A stretch of DNA of 64,000 bases from assembly GCF_018138085.1 (NCBI RefSeq), contig NZ_CP073105.1, positions 2,232,001-2,296,000 of the forward strand, written 5' to 3'. The notes beneath the pieces are model-generated. The model searched no databases. It was not told the DNA's origin and saw nothing but the letters and a program-made list of their open reading frames with translations. Source of the stretch: Stutzerimonas stutzeri. GTDB lineage: Bacteria; Pseudomonadota; Gammaproteobacteria; Pseudomonadales; Pseudomonadaceae. Each line of letters starts with the position of its first letter. The first letter of the stretch is position 1. Made by a program: the position numbers and the translations under genes. Shown here piece after piece: positions 26,854 through 36,317 of this stretch.

Positions 26854-27837
26854 TCAGACCGATAGGTTGCGTCGCTCCCAGTACTGCCGCGCCTGATTGA
26901 ATGCGTTCTCGCGCGAATGACCGAGCCCGCGCAGGGCCAGGGCCATCGTCGCCACCACCGCCAGTTCGCCATAGGCATCTTCGGCCTCGCCTCGCCAGAC
27001 GGCGAGTAGATGCTGCGGATCGAGTTGCGCCGGCTTGACGTGACGTTGTGGCGAAAGCGCCGGCCAGTCCTCGTCCCAGGACTCGCCAGCTTGCGTGCCA
27101 TACAGGTGCGCAACGCCGTCCGGATTGACCTCGATCTCGCCGCCTTCACCCTTGATGACGATGGCCGTGTCGCCCAGCAAACGGCTGGCTTCGCGATGGT
27201 TGGCCTGATAACCGGGGTGGAAAATGCTCTGCAGGCCGCAACGGGCGCCGAGCGGATTGAGAATCCGCGCCAGCGAGTGGATCGGTGAACGCAGGCCGAG
27301 AATGTTGCGTTGATCGATCATGCGCTGCAGGCCAGGCATCCAGGCACCGAGCGGTGCGAACGCGAGGTTGTCTCGATCCAGAGCAGCCGCAACGCTTTGC
27401 CAGTCTTCGCAACGGGCGATTCCGAGCAGATCGAGCTGCTGCTCGCTATACATTCTTCCTGCGGTATGAGCGCCACCACCGTGCATCAGGATGCGAATGC
27501 TATTTTGCGCCAGGCACATGGCCGCGAGCAGGTACCAGGGCAGATGACGTTTCTTGCCGGCGTAGGTTGGCCAGTCGATGTCCACGGCGATTGCTGGTGC
27601 GTGCAGCCGTTCGCGCACGGCTTCGGTGAAGCCGGCAAGCTCTTCAGCGCTTTCTTCCTTGTGCCGCAGCAGCATCAGGAAAGCACCGAGCTGGGTGTCC
27701 TCGACCTTGCCATCGAGCAGCATGCCCATGGCTTCACGGGCCTCTTCTCGGGTGAGATCGCGGGCGCCGCGCTTGCCTTTGCCCAGGATCCGGACGAAAA
27801 CGGCGAAGGGGTGTTCGGGGGGCGTGACGAGGCTCAT
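26854..27837 (-). CDS. ybiB: TrpD2/YbiB family DNA-binding protein
   Basis: A 327-aa protein with the anthranilate phosphoribosyltransferase (TrpD) fold, of the YbiB/TrpD2 branch. The TrpD glycine-rich loop is altered to MHGGGAHTAGRMYSE, and the family's enzymatic residues are not conserved, in line with E. coli YbiB, which binds single-stranded nucleic acid rather than phosphoribosyl pyrophosphate and is LexA-controlled. N-terminus (TREEAREAMGMLLDGKVEDTQ) and the ...GKKRHLPWYLLAAMCLA segment are typical. Overlaps tusE by 4 bp, so it is the end of the tusDCBE transcript. Confidence 0.85.
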   Translation of the reverse strand: MSLVTPPEHPFAVFVRILGKGKRGARDLTREEAREAMGMLLDGKVEDTQLGAFLMLLRHKEESAEELAGFTEAVRERLHAPAIAVDIDWPTYAGKKRHLPWYLLAAMCLAQNSIRILMHGGGAHTAGRMYSEQQLDLLGIARCEDWQSVAAALDRDNLAFAPLGAWMPGLQRMIDQRNILGLRSPIHSLARILNPLGARCGLQSIFHPGYQANHREASRLLGDTAIVIKGEGGEIEVNPDGVAHLYGTQAGESWDEDWPALSPQRHVKPAQLDPQHLLAVWRGEAEDAYGELAVVATMALALRGLGHSRENAFNQARQYWERRNLSV

Positions 27838-28169
27838 ATGCAGTTGCTCGGTTTCGGCAATCCCGCCAGCTTTGCGGCAAGCTTGGCGGGTGTGCCTTTG
27901 AATAGACGGTTCAGGTGCATGCTGTTGCCTTTGTCAGGACCGAGTTTCAGCGCGGTGTACTTGATCAATGGCCGCGTTGCTGGAGACAGTTGAAATTCGC
28001 GGTAGAACTCGCGCAGCAGATGCAGGATTTCCCAGTGCTCGGATTCAAGGCTAAGGCCTTCAGCCTCGGCCAACGCTTGGGCGACAGGTTCGCTCCAATC
28101 CTCGAGATCGACCAGGAAACCCTCCTGGTCCATAGCAATGGCCGTGCCGTTGACGTTCAACGCGCTCAT
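27834..28169 (-). CDS. tusE: TusE sulfur-relay protein (DsrC family)
   Basis: A 111-aa DsrC/TusE protein that takes persulfide sulfur from TusBCD and gives it to MnmA. The family's penultimate cysteine is present (...PKPSNCI, C110). The body shows GFLVDLEDWSEPVAQALAEAEGL (landmark FLVDLEDWSEPVA) and FQLSPATRPLIKYTALKLGP. The second, DsrC-specific cysteine is absent, as expected of TusE. ATG 28169 overlaps the tusB stop by 4 bp. Confidence 0.95.
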   Translation of the reverse strand: MSALNVNGTAIAMDQEGFLVDLEDWSEPVAQALAEAEGLSLESEHWEILHLLREFYREFQLSPATRPLIKYTALKLGPDKGNSMHLNRLFKGTPAKLAAKLAGLPKPSNCI

Positions 28170-28468
28170 AGCCAGGCGTTCGTCCGTGAGTACCGACAGC
28201 ACAGCTCGACGAAGCCGGGGTAGTCGACCATTTGCAAACGCTCGGGAAGGTCCGCCAGGCCGCGAGCGGTGACGTCTTCCTCCAGCGCGAACAGACCTAT
28301 ACCGTCTGGCATCAACTCCAGCGCCTGGCGTTGTGCGGTCGATGTTTGTAATGCATAGACTGCATCGCCGCTCAGCAACAGGGCGTCACCGGCCCCGAGA
28401 AGGTGCAGGCAGCTGGCCAGGCGGCTATCGGCAAAGGGCGAATGGGAAAGCAGATGCAAAGTGCTCAT
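28166..28468 (-). CDS. tusB: TusB sulfur-relay protein
   Basis: A 100-aa DsrH/TusB-fold subunit of the TusBCD heterohexamer. Starts MSTLHLLSHSPFADSRLASC with the GDALLLSGDAVYAL strand typical of DsrH. The ATG at 28468 shares ATGA with the tusC stop; a TTG one codon upstream is an alternative. Sequence similarity in this family is low, so position between tusC and tusE supports the call. Confidence 0.92.
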   Translation of the reverse strand: MSTLHLLSHSPFADSRLASCLHLLGAGDALLLSGDAVYALQTSTAQRQALELMPDGIGLFALEEDVTARGLADLPERLQMVDYPGFVELCCRYSRTNAWL

Positions 28469-28827
28469 CAAAGGGTGATCACATGGTCGTAACGGTTGAT
28501 AAGGGCATTGAGGCCGGCATCGTCGAGCACTTCCATTGACAGCGGCAACGCGCTCTCATCCAGTCCGCGCTCGTCCAGGCTGCGTTTGGCTACGAATAGC
28601 GAGTCGACGCCAAACATCGGAAGTGCCTGCAAATTGGCCGTCAGGTCCTTTTGCTGTACATGGGCTGCCTGCTGCGCCGGGGCTAGCTGGAATACGCCGT
28701 CGTCGAGGAACAGGAGTCCGAGCGGGAGTTCGAAAGCGCCACCGGCCAGCACGATGTCCAACGCCTCGCGAGCCGTTGGGCCGGACCAAGGCGATTGGCG
28801 GGTAATGATCAGCATCGAACGAGCCAT
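28468..28827 (-). CDS. tusC: TusC sulfur-relay protein
   Basis: A 119-aa DsrF/TusC-fold subunit. ITRQSPWSGPTAREALDIVL at the N-terminus and LFLDDGVFQL plus LPMFGVDSLFVAKRSLDERG are landmarks. Overlaps tusD by one base and tusB by 1-4 bases, so the four tus genes are translationally coupled. Confidence 0.94.
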   Translation of the reverse strand: MARSMLIITRQSPWSGPTAREALDIVLAGGAFELPLGLLFLDDGVFQLAPAQQAAHVQQKDLTANLQALPMFGVDSLFVAKRSLDERGLDESALPLSMEVLDDAGLNALINRYDHVITL

Positions 28828-29219
28828 CAGTGACCTCCGAAGCAGACGAGGCGATCGGCTTGCTGACCGGCTTCATGAAGCTGCCCCAGGCCGGACAGCT
28901 CCCAACCGGGCGCAAGATTCGCGGCAGGGCGCTGATGCCGCTTGGCTTCCTGTTCATCCAGCACGCCACGGCGCAGACCGGCAGCGATGCAGACCACGCC
29001 ATCGAGTTCATGTGCGTTGACGAAGCGGGCCCATTGAGCCGCTATGTCTTTCTCGTCCTGTGCCGTCACCGGATTGGCTGACGCGCTGTGGACGCCGTCC
29101 TGGTAAAGAAACAGCCGGACAATCTCGTGTCCACCCGCCAGTACGGCCTCCGCAAAGCGCAACGCGCGTCGCGAAGCGGGGGAGTGAGCAGGGGAGAACA
29201 GGGCGATAACGAATTTCAT
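28827..29219 (-). CDS. tusD: TusD sulfurtransferase
   Basis: A 130-aa DsrE/TusD subunit that receives sulfur from TusA. The catalytic cysteine lies in VVCIAAGLRRGV (about residue 77), matching Cys78 of E. coli TusD. Start ATG 29219 opens the strand MKFVIALFSPAHS; an upstream ATG would add 14 non-conserved residues. First gene of tusDCBE-ybiB, just downstream of the terminator of the YccA-like gene. Confidence 0.95.
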   Translation of the reverse strand: MKFVIALFSPAHSPASRRALRFAEAVLAGGHEIVRLFLYQDGVHSASANPVTAQDEKDIAAQWARFVNAHELDGVVCIAAGLRRGVLDEQEAKRHQRPAANLAPGWELSGLGQLHEAGQQADRLVCFGGH

Positions 29220-29265
29220 GGGGCACCGTTGAATTGCTGGGGCACATGATACGCCAGCCACAGAA

Positions 29266-29290
29266 ACGAAAAAGCCCGCCGAAGCGGGCT
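29266..29290 (-). terminator. Terminator between the YccA-like gene and tusD
   Basis: A 7-bp stem AGCCCGC / GCGGGCT with a CGAA loop (29273-29290), followed on the minus strand by TTTTTCGTTT. It lies 19 bp after the YccA-like stop. Confidence 0.85.
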
Positions 29291-29308
29291 CGATCGATTG
29301 GCTGGCTA

Positions 29309-29977
29309 TCAGTCGTCGCCACCCATGATGCCCATCAGTTGCAGCAGGCTGATGAACAGGTTGTACAGCGAAACGTACAGGCCGATGGTGGCCATGATGT
29401 AGTTGCGCTCGCCGCCGTGGATGATCGCGCTGGTCTGGAAGAGAATGCAGACCGAGGAGAACAGCACGAAGCCGGCGCTGATTGCCAGTTGCAGGCCGCT
29501 GATCTGGAAGAAGAAGCTGGCGACCATCGCACCCAGCAGGACGAAGAAGCCCGCGGTGATGAAGCCACTGAGGAAGCTCATGTCCTTGCGGGTGATCAGC
29601 ACGAACGCCGACAGGCCGAAGAACACCAGGGCGGTCATCGACAACGCGGATGCGATCAATTCACCACCGTTGGCTGTGCCCAGGTACATGTTGAGGATCG
29701 GCCCCAACGTGTAACCCATGAAGCCGGTGAGGGCGAAGGTGGAAACCAGGCCCCAGGCCGAGTTGCGCAACTTGACGGTCAGGAAGAACAAGCCGTAGAA
29801 GCCAACCAGCACCACGAAGATGTTCGGGTAGGCGGCATTGGCTTGCATCGCCATGTAGGCGACAAAGGCACTGAAGGCCAGCGTGATGGCGAGAAGCCCG
29901 TACGTGTTGCGTAGAACGCGACTGACTTCCTTCTGTTCAACCTGCGTGTGCGTGGATGCGTACTGTTGCCTGAGCAT
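29309..29977 (-). CDS. Bax-inhibitor-1 / YccA family membrane protein
   Basis: A 222-aa inner-membrane protein with seven hydrophobic segments of the Bax inhibitor-1 (TMBIM) superfamily. [20 protein letters not shown] at the first helix and ...[17 protein letters not shown] at the C-terminus match the YccA/YbhL group, with the conserved acidic pair at the end. YccA of E. coli is an FtsH substrate that modulates FtsH; the role here is inferred. Single-gene unit between its terminator and the tRNA-Ser promoter, which is divergent. Confidence 0.9.
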   Translation of the reverse strand: MLRQQYASTHTQVEQKEVSRVLRNTYGLLAITLAFSAFVAYMAMQANAAYPNIFVVLVGFYGLFFLTVKLRNSAWGLVSTFALTGFMGYTLGPILNMYLGTANGGELIASALSMTALVFFGLSAFVLITRKDMSFLSGFITAGFFVLLGAMVASFFFQISGLQLAISAGFVLFSSVCILFQTSAIIHGGERNYIMATIGLYVSLYNLFISLLQLMGIMGGDD

Positions 29978-30060
29978 GGCGACACTCCTATAGATGGATT
30001 CAGCCTGGAACGAACTGCCTCGATCATAGCAGAGCTTTCATTTCGTCCTAATAACAGAGT

Positions 30061-30088
30061 TTGACAGTGTGTTTCGTTCGGGTACTAT
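30061..30088 (+). promoter_or_regulatory. Promoter of tRNA-Ser
   Basis: TTGACA (30061-30066), 16-nt spacer, TACTAT (30083-30088), then a GC-rich stretch (GGCGGCCGC) typical of stringently controlled stable-RNA promoters, ending a few bases before the tRNA. Confidence 0.85.
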
Positions 30089-30104
30089 GGCGGCCGCTCT
30101 CTGC

Positions 30105-30194
30105 GGAGGAGTGGCAGAGCGGTTGAATGCAACGGTCTTGAAAACCGTCGAAGGGGAAACTCTTCCGTGAGTTCGAATCTCACCTCCTCCGCCA
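30105..30194 (+). tRNA. tRNA-Ser (anticodon UGA)
   Basis: A 90-nt class II tRNA with a long variable arm. Acceptor stem GGAGGAG (30105-30111) pairs with CTCCTCC (30184-30190), followed by discriminator G and an encoded CCA. The anticodon stem ACGGT / ACCGT encloses the loop CTTGAAA with anticodon TGA (30139-30141), reading UCA. The T loop GTTCGAATC is intact. Followed by its own terminator. Confidence 0.97.
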
Positions 30195-30201
30195 TCTTCA
30201 G

Positions 30202-30230
30202 AAAAAGGCCCCGATTTTCGGGGCCTTTTT
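30202..30230. terminator. Bidirectional terminator between tRNA-Ser and dppF
   Basis: A 12-13 bp stem (AAAAAGGCCCCGA / CGGGGCCTTTTT) with a T-rich loop. A-rich and T-rich arms let it serve the tRNA on the plus strand and the dpp operon on the minus strand. Confidence 0.92.
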
Positions 30231-30256
30231 CGTTTGGGGATGCAGGAAGTGGCGAT

Positions 30257-31285
30257 CTATCTGGCTTGCCTCAGACGCCGGACGTCTCCATGCGAAGAGG
30301 CTCCGACCTCCTCGGCGTAGTGGCAGGCCACCAGCCTTTCGTCCAGCGGCCGGAATGCCGGTACTTCGGCGCGACAGCGCTCGGTGGCGTGCGGGCAGCG
30401 GGTGTGGAAGGGGCAGCCGCCAGGCGGATCGAGCGGGTTGGGCAGTTCGCCGCTGACCTTGATTTTCGGTCGCGCCGCATCGGGCCGAATGCTTGGGGTC
30501 GCCGCCAGCAGCACCTGGGTATATGGATGCAAGGGGCGGGTATAGATCAGCTCCGCCGGCCCCATTTCCATCGGGCTGCCGAAATACATGACCAGCACCT
30601 TGTCCGCCACGTGACGAACCACCGCCAGGTCGTGAGATATGAACACGTAGCCGGCGTTGAACTGCTCCTGCAGGTCCATGAACAGATTCAGCACCTGCGC
30701 CTGAATCGACACATCGAGCGCCGAGGTGGGTTCGTCGGCAATCAGTACCTTGGGATTGAGCATCATCGCCCGGGCCAGGGCGATGCGTTGACGCTGGCCG
30801 CCAGAAAACATGTGCGGATAGCGCTGATAATGCTCGGGTCGCAGGCCGACCTGTTGCATCATCGCCTGCACCCGCTCACGGCGCTCGCTACGTGATAGCC
30901 CGGTGTTGATGACCAGGGGTTCGGCCAACTGGTCACCAATCTTCTGCCTGGGATTCAGGGACGCGTAGGGGTTCTGAAACACCATCTGCACGTCGCGGCG
31001 CAGCTGTTTGCGTTGGGCCTTGTCGGCGCCTGCGACTTCCTGCCCGGCAATTTGCAGCGAACCGGACGTGGGTTCCTCGATGAGCGTCAGCGCCCGGGCA
31101 AGCGTGGACTTGCCGCAGCCGGATTCGCCCACCACCGCCAGCGTTTCTCCGGCGGCCAGTTCGAAAGACACCCCGTTCAGCGCACGCACGGTGGCCTGTG
31201 GTTTGAATAGCCCGCGCGAGATCTCGTAGTGACGGGTCAGCTCACGTGCGGACAGCACACTGCCTGTCGACGCCTCAATAGACAT
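30257..31285 (-). CDS. dppF: Dipeptide ABC transporter ATPase DppF
   Basis: A 342-aa ATPase, one of the pair that powers dipeptide import. Walker [12 protein letters not shown] (about 53-63), signature [14 protein letters not shown], Walker [13 protein letters not shown], and the oligopeptide/dipeptide C-terminal domain with its cysteine-rich segment ([16 protein letters not shown]) that in relatives binds an Fe-S cluster. Overlaps dppD by 11 bp. Last gene of dppABCDF, ending at the bidirectional terminator. Confidence 0.95.
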   Translation of the reverse strand: MSIEASTGSVLSARELTRHYEISRGLFKPQATVRALNGVSFELAAGETLAVVGESGCGKSTLARALTLIEEPTSGSLQIAGQEVAGADKAQRKQLRRDVQMVFQNPYASLNPRQKIGDQLAEPLVINTGLSRSERRERVQAMMQQVGLRPEHYQRYPHMFSGGQRQRIALARAMMLNPKVLIADEPTSALDVSIQAQVLNLFMDLQEQFNAGYVFISHDLAVVRHVADKVLVMYFGSPMEMGPAELIYTRPLHPYTQVLLAATPSIRPDAARPKIKVSGELPNPLDPPGGCPFHTRCPHATERCRAEVPAFRPLDERLVACHYAEEVGASSHGDVRRLRQAR

Positions 31286-32303
31286 GATGTTCTCCGGGTG
31301 GCTGGCTCGGACGTTGCGCCTCGGGCAGCACTTCAGGTGCTTCGCCAGGCGTCATGTTGCGCGGGAAAAAGCAGCGCACTTCGCCGCGGTCATAGGGCTC
31401 CAGCGCAGGCCGCTCTTGGCAGCGCGGCTGGGCATAGGGGCAGCGTGGCGAGAGCAGGCAGCCGGACGGCCGGTCGTAACGACCCGGTACGATGCCCGGC
31501 AACGTCGCCAGGCGGCGACTGTTCGAGTGCTCCGGGATCGAGGCCAGCAGCGCTTCGGTATAAGGATGGGCAGGGGCTTCGAAAAGCTGCGGTACGCGAC
31601 CGGTTTCCACTGCCTGACCGGCGTACATCACACAGACGCGCTGAGCGGTTTCGGCGACGACCGCGAGGTCATGGGTGATCAGGATCAGCGCCATGTTCTG
31701 GTCACGCTGCAGGCTCAGCAGCAGATCCATGATCTGCGCCTGGATGGTCACGTCGAGCGCCGTGGTGGGTTCGTCGGCAATCAGCAGCTGCGGCTCGCCG
31801 GCAATGGCCATGGCGATGGCTACGCGCTGGCTCATGCCGCCGGAGAGCTGATGCGGATAGGCATCGAGGCGACTGGCCGCGCCGGGAATTTCCACCCGCT
31901 CGAGCAGTTCGAGCGCGCGTTGCCGAGCGGCCTTGCCCTTGAGGCCCAGGTGTTGGCGCAGCACTTCCTCGATCTGGAATCCAACCGTGTAGCTGGGGTT
32001 GAGCGCGGTCATCGGATCCTGAAAGACCATCGCCAGGTCTTTGCCGATCAAGCGGCGGCGCTGGCGCCCTTTGAGTGTCAGCAGGTCCTGCTCGGCAAAC
32101 CGGAGGCGATCAGCCGCCACCTTGCCCGGCGGGTCTATCAACCCCATCAGGGCCATCATGGTCACGGATTTGCCGGAACCGGATTCACCGACGATAGCCA
32201 GCACTTCGCCCCGCTCGACACGGAGGTCCAGCCCGTCGACGACCGGCGGTGCGCCGTCGTCGCCGAAACGCACCGACAGGTTCTGGATTTCGAGGAGGCT
32301 CAT
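31275..32303 (-). CDS. dppD: Dipeptide ABC transporter ATPase DppD
   Basis: A 342-aa ATPase, partner of DppF. Walker [12 protein letters not shown], signature [14 protein letters not shown], Walker [13 protein letters not shown]; the C-terminal oligopeptide-transport domain has the cysteine motif [16 protein letters not shown]. The ATG at 32303 ([13 protein letters not shown]) has GGAGG just upstream; extending the frame upstream runs antisense-like through dppC and is rejected. Starts 52 bp after dppC. Confidence 0.95.
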   Translation of the reverse strand: MSLLEIQNLSVRFGDDGAPPVVDGLDLRVERGEVLAIVGESGSGKSVTMMALMGLIDPPGKVAADRLRFAEQDLLTLKGRQRRRLIGKDLAMVFQDPMTALNPSYTVGFQIEEVLRQHLGLKGKAARQRALELLERVEIPGAASRLDAYPHQLSGGMSQRVAIAMAIAGEPQLLIADEPTTALDVTIQAQIMDLLLSLQRDQNMALILITHDLAVVAETAQRVCVMYAGQAVETGRVPQLFEAPAHPYTEALLASIPEHSNSRRLATLPGIVPGRYDRPSGCLLSPRCPYAQPRCQERPALEPYDRGEVRCFFPRNMTPGEAPEVLPEAQRPSQPPGEHHVY

Positions 32304-32355
32304 GGACGATTCTCCGCCATACGCATTGTGCTTGAGTCGCGCATCGATGAAATCC

Positions 32356-33267
32356 TCATGCGGCGTTCTTGAGCTTCGGATCCAGCGCGTCGCGCAGGCC
32401 GTCACCGAGCAGATTGATTGCCAGCACGCTGAGCAGGATCGCCAGGCCGGGCAGGGAGACCACCCACCAGGCGCGTTCGATGTAGTCGCGAGCCGAGGCC
32501 AGCATCGTTCCCCATTCGGGCGTCGGCGGCTGGACGCCAAGACCGAGAAAGCCCAGCGCCGCCGCATCCAGGATGGCCGAGGAAAAACTCAGCGTGGCCT
32601 GCACGATCAGCGGCGCCATGCAGTTGGGCAGCACGCTGACGAACATCAGCCGCAGCGTTCCGGCGCCGGCCAGCCGCGAAGCGGTAACGTAGTCGCGATT
32701 GAGTTCGGTCATCACCGCCGCGCGGGTCAGGCGTACATAGGAGGGCAGTGACACGATGGCAATCGCGAAGATGGTGTTGATCAGTCCCGGGCCGAGAATC
32801 GCCACGATTGCCACCGCCAGCAGCAGTGAGGGCAGGGCCAGCATGATGTCCATCAGACGCATGATGAACGGGCCGATTCCCGTGGGGGAAAAACCGGCCG
32901 ATAGCCCGAGCAGGATGCCGGGGATCAGCGAGAAAACGACCGAGGCCAGGCCGATCAACAGGGACAGCCGCGCGCCATGAATCAGGCGCGACAGCATGTC
33001 CCGTCCCAGCTCGTCGGTGCCCAATAGAAACTGTGACGTGCTGGCCTCTTGCCAGGCGGGCGGGGTGAGCAGGAAGTCGCGGAACTGTTCGGTGGGGTTG
33101 TACGGCGCCAGGGCGGGCGCGAACAAGGCGCAGATCACCAGCAGCGACATGAAGATCAGGCCGCCCAGCGCGCCTCTGTTGCGGCGAAAGGCACTCCAGA
33201 ACTCCCGGAGCGGTGAAGGGTACTCGGTGGTCGGCTCGGCGGCCGGCAGGGTGTCGATGTGGTTCAT
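32356..33267 (-). CDS. dppC: Dipeptide ABC transporter permease DppC
   Basis: A 303-aa inner-membrane permease with six helices and an N-terminal cytoplasmic tail. The OppC_N segment ([21 protein letters not shown]) is present and the permease signature with EAA loop is near [40 protein letters not shown] is diagnostic of DppC/OppC. Follows dppB by 13 bp. Confidence 0.95.
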   Translation of the reverse strand: MNHIDTLPAAEPTTEYPSPLREFWSAFRRNRGALGGLIFMSLLVICALFAPALAPYNPTEQFRDFLLTPPAWQEASTSQFLLGTDELGRDMLSRLIHGARLSLLIGLASVVFSLIPGILLGLSAGFSPTGIGPFIMRLMDIMLALPSLLLAVAIVAILGPGLINTIFAIAIVSLPSYVRLTRAAVMTELNRDYVTASRLAGAGTLRLMFVSVLPNCMAPLIVQATLSFSSAILDAAALGFLGLGVQPPTPEWGTMLASARDYIERAWWVVSLPGLAILLSVLAINLLGDGLRDALDPKLKNAA

Positions 33268-33280
33268 GTGCCCGACCTCC

Positions 33281-34291
33281 TTAACGCTGGTGACGAATGC
33301 GGGGATTGGCCAGCCCGTAGAGAATATCCACGGTGAAATTGACCAAGATGACCAGGCAGGCGACCAAAAGGATGCCGTTCTGCACCACCGGGTAGTCGCG
33401 TGCGCCGATGGATTCGATCAGCCACTTGCCGATGCCCGGCCAGGAGAAGATGGTCTCGGTAAGCACCGCTCCGGCCAGCAATGTGCCGATCTGCAGCCCG
33501 AACACGGTGAGGACAGGTATCAGCGCGTTGCGCAGCCCATGGACGAACACCACTCGGTTCGGCGACAGGCCTTTGGCCCGGGCCGTGCGTACGTAGTCTT
33601 CGCGCAGCACTTCGAGCATCGCCGAGCGGGTCATGCGAGCGATCACTGCCAGTGGAATCGTCGCCAGCACGATGGCGGGCAGGATCATGTGGTGCAGCGC
33701 ATCCAGAAAAGCACCTTCTTCGTCACTGAGCAGGGTATCGATGAGCATGAATCCGGTGACTGGCTGCACGTCGTAGAGCAGATCGATGCGTCCCGACACG
33801 GGCGTCCAGCCCAGGCCGACCGAGAAGAACATGATCAGGATCAGCCCCCACCAGAAGATCGGCATCGAATAACCGACCAGCGATATGCCCATCACCCCAT
33901 GGTCGAAAAGCGAGCCGCGCTTGAGAGCTGCTATCACGCCGGCAAGGACGCCGAGCGTACCGGCGATGACCAGCGCGGCGATGGCCAGTTCGAGCGTCGC
34001 CGGAAACAGCGTGGTGAATTCCTTCCAGACGCTGGTGCGGGTGCGCAACGACTCGCCGAGGTCACCCTGGGCGAGTCGTCCGATGTAGTCGATATATTGC
34101 AGGTAGAGTGGTTTGTTCAGGCCAAGGCGCTCCATGGCCTGGGCATGTAACTCCGGGTCGACCCGGCGCTCGCCCATCATCACTTCCACCGGGTCGCCCG
34201 GGATCATGCGAATCAGGGCGAAGGTGAGCAGCGTGATCCCGAAAAAGGTCGGGATCAGCAGGCTCAACCGGCGGGCAACGAAACTGAACAT
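33281..34291 (-). CDS. dppB: Dipeptide ABC transporter permease DppB
   Basis: A 336-aa permease with six helices. It begins MFSFVARRLSLLIPTFFGIT and carries the RMIPGDPVEVMMGER segment and the EAA loop (EDYVRTARAKGLSPNRVVFVH; abbreviated landmark RTARAKGLSPNRVV) of DppB/OppB proteins. Pairs with DppC to form the channel. Separated from dppA by 174 bp that hold a stem-loop, so its expression may be stepped down relative to the binding protein. Confidence 0.95.
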   Translation of the reverse strand: MFSFVARRLSLLIPTFFGITLLTFALIRMIPGDPVEVMMGERRVDPELHAQAMERLGLNKPLYLQYIDYIGRLAQGDLGESLRTRTSVWKEFTTLFPATLELAIAALVIAGTLGVLAGVIAALKRGSLFDHGVMGISLVGYSMPIFWWGLILIMFFSVGLGWTPVSGRIDLLYDVQPVTGFMLIDTLLSDEEGAFLDALHHMILPAIVLATIPLAVIARMTRSAMLEVLREDYVRTARAKGLSPNRVVFVHGLRNALIPVLTVFGLQIGTLLAGAVLTETIFSWPGIGKWLIESIGARDYPVVQNGILLVACLVILVNFTVDILYGLANPRIRHQR

Positions 34292-34425
34292 CGTGACAGA
34301 ACTCCTGATCGGGCGTTGCCGACGACATGTGTGTCGGCGAGGCGATTGCGCGCTGGCTGATCAACCACGACCGATTCGGCTATCGTCGAACGCGGGTCGG
34401 GGCTGGTAGGCAAAGCGCGAGCGAC

Positions 34426-34455
34426 AACCGGGCCAGCCCGCAGGCCAGCCCGGTT
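34426..34455 (-). promoter_or_regulatory. Stem-loop just downstream of dppA
   Basis: An 8-bp stem AACCGGGC / GCCCGGTT with a 14-nt GC-rich loop, 10 nt after the dppA stop and lacking a T-tract. In binding-protein operons such hairpins protect the upstream message and lower downstream gene output. Function is inferred from position. Confidence 0.5.
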
Positions 34456-34465
34456 GCTCATCTCA

Positions 34466-36067
34466 CTAGCGCTTGTTTTCCACGCCGTAGAAGGAGTTGA
34501 GTGCGAACGGGCTGATCTTGAAGCCCTCAACGCTGTTGCGCATCGGCTGGTAGACAGTCGAGTGCGCGATGGGGGTGATCGGCACCTGCTCCTGAATGAT
34601 GTGCTGCGCCTGCTGATAAAGCTTGGTGCGCTCAGCCTGATCTGTCATCCGCTTGGCCTGTTTGACGACCTTGTCGTATTCAGGATCGCACCACATGGAA
34701 AAGTTGTTGCCGCCCACCGCATCGCAGCCATACAGGGTGTTGAGCCAGTTGTCAGGATCACCATTGTCGCCGGTCCAGCCGATCAACATGGCGTCGTGCT
34801 CGCCAGCATGGGCGCGCTTGATGTACTCGCCCCATTCATAACTGACGATGCGCGCCTTGATGCCGATCTTGGCCCAGTCAGCCTGGATCATCTGAGCCAT
34901 CAGCTTGGCGTTGGGGTTGTAGGGACGTTGTACCGGCATCGCCCAGAGGGTGATCTCGGTGCCTTCCTTGACGCCGGCCTGCTTGAGCAATTCGCGGGCC
35001 TTTTCCGGATTGTATTCGGTGCCCTTGATGCTCTCGTCGTAGGACCACTGCGTAGGCGGGAGGGCGTTCACGGCCAGCTGCCCTGCGCCCTGATAAACCG
35101 CCTCGATGATCGACTTCTTGTCGATCGCCATGTCGAGCGCCTTGCGTACTTCGAGTTTGCCGAGCGGCTCGTGCTCCACGTTGTACGCGATGTAGCCAAG
35201 GTTGAAGCCGGGCTGGTTTGGCACCTTGACGTTGGGGTCGTCCTGCAGCGCCTTCAGGTCGGCGGGGCGAGGATTCAGTGTGACCTGGCATTCGCCAGCG
35301 CGGAGCTTCTGCGCGCGGACCGAGGCATCGGTGGTGATGGCGAAGATCAGGTTGTCGATCTTCACATCGTCCGGGATCCAGTACTCCTTGTTGCCCTTGA
35401 AGCGCACCTGCGCGTCTTTCTGGTAGCGGCTGAAGACGAACGGCCCAGTACCGATCGGCTTGCGGTTGATCTGCTCGGCGTTGCCGGCCTTGAGCAGTTG
35501 ATCGGCATATTCAGCCGAGTGGATCGAGGCGAAGTGCATCGCCATGTTCTGGATAAAGGCCGCGTCCACCTTGTCGAGTGTGAAACGCACCGTCATGTCG
35601 TCGACTTTTTCGACTTTGGTGATGTTCTTGTCCATTCCCATGTCGGTGAAGTAGGGAAACTCACTGGGATAGGCTTTTCGGAACGGGTGGTTCTTGTCCA
35701 GCATGCGCTGGAAGGTAAAGACTACGTCGTCTGCGTTGAATTCGCGGCTGGGCTTGAAGTAGTCGGTGGTGTGAAATTTAACCCCGGGGCGCAGATGAAA
35801 GGTGTAGGTCCGGCCGTCGTCGCTGATGTCCCAGCTGGTCGCCAGGCCGGGCTTGGCGAGGGTGCCGCCGCGCTCGAATTGCGCGAGACGGTTGAATACG
35901 GTTTCAGCGGAGGCGTCAAAGTCGGTGCCGGTGGTGTACTGGCCCGGGTCGAAGCCGGCTGGGCTGCCTTCGGAGCAATACACCAGGTTGCTGGCAGCGA
36001 AGCTCATGGATGAGCCGAGGAGTAGTCCCGCGGCGAGCAACGCTCGGATGGAAAGATCGTTTCGCAT
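34466..36067 (-). CDS. dppA: Periplasmic dipeptide-binding protein DppA
   Basis: A 533-aa class C solute-binding protein delivering dipeptides to DppBC. Signal peptide MRNDLSIRALLAAGLLLGSS... ends at SFA (about residue 24). The family signature region NADDVVFTFQRMLDKNHPF and the disulfide-associated YCSEGSPAGFDPGQY are clear, as is YGCDAVGGNNFSMWCDPEYD. ATG 36067 is the conserved start; an ATG nine codons upstream reads through an AT-rich leader. Its promoter region carries two copies of the putative PsdR operator. Confidence 0.95.
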   Translation of the reverse strand: MRNDLSIRALLAAGLLLGSSMSFAASNLVYCSEGSPAGFDPGQYTTGTDFDASAETVFNRLAQFERGGTLAKPGLATSWDISDDGRTYTFHLRPGVKFHTTDYFKPSREFNADDVVFTFQRMLDKNHPFRKAYPSEFPYFTDMGMDKNITKVEKVDDMTVRFTLDKVDAAFIQNMAMHFASIHSAEYADQLLKAGNAEQINRKPIGTGPFVFSRYQKDAQVRFKGNKEYWIPDDVKIDNLIFAITTDASVRAQKLRAGECQVTLNPRPADLKALQDDPNVKVPNQPGFNLGYIAYNVEHEPLGKLEVRKALDMAIDKKSIIEAVYQGAGQLAVNALPPTQWSYDESIKGTEYNPEKARELLKQAGVKEGTEITLWAMPVQRPYNPNAKLMAQMIQADWAKIGIKARIVSYEWGEYIKRAHAGEHDAMLIGWTGDNGDPDNWLNTLYGCDAVGGNNFSMWCDPEYDKVVKQAKRMTDQAERTKLYQQAQHIIQEQVPITPIAHSTVYQPMRNSVEGFKISPFALNSFYGVENKR

Positions 36068-36219
36068 GCAAACCTCATTCTTTTTTATGTTCATCGAGGG
36101 TTGGTCTTGTGGACCGAACAGTGGCTCACTGCACGCCGGTGTCGCCGTTGGGGTTCGCCCGCTCGGCGCAGAACACTGTTGGAGACCGAGTCCAGAAGAC
36201 TACAGCCTAGCCTGTCTCG

Positions 36220-36270
36220 AAATTAAGTCATGCTGAAAACACGGTCAACCGAAATTAAGTACGGCTAAAT
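36220..36270 (-). promoter_or_regulatory. dppA promoter flanked by two putative PsdR operators
   Basis: On the minus strand TTGACC (36248-36243), 17-nt spacer, TAATTT (36225-36220). Two motif copies of the form TTAAG-N5-CTNAA lie across it: TTAAGTCATGCTGAA covers the -10 side (36220-36238) and TTAAGTACGGCTAAA lies upstream of the -35 (36252-36270). Their starts are 32 bp apart, about three helical turns. A third copy lies on the mdpA promoter. Confidence 0.6.
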
Positions 36271-36317
36271 ATCGTCGACGTGGTTTCAGGCTCGAGCTCA
36301 AGCAATAGCGATGCCAG

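Noticed and set aside
30105..30194. Selenocysteine tRNA
   Set aside because: The anticodon is UGA (reading UCA), while tRNA-Sec has UCA; stem lengths and size are those of tRNA-Ser. The fdhF in this window also uses Cys.
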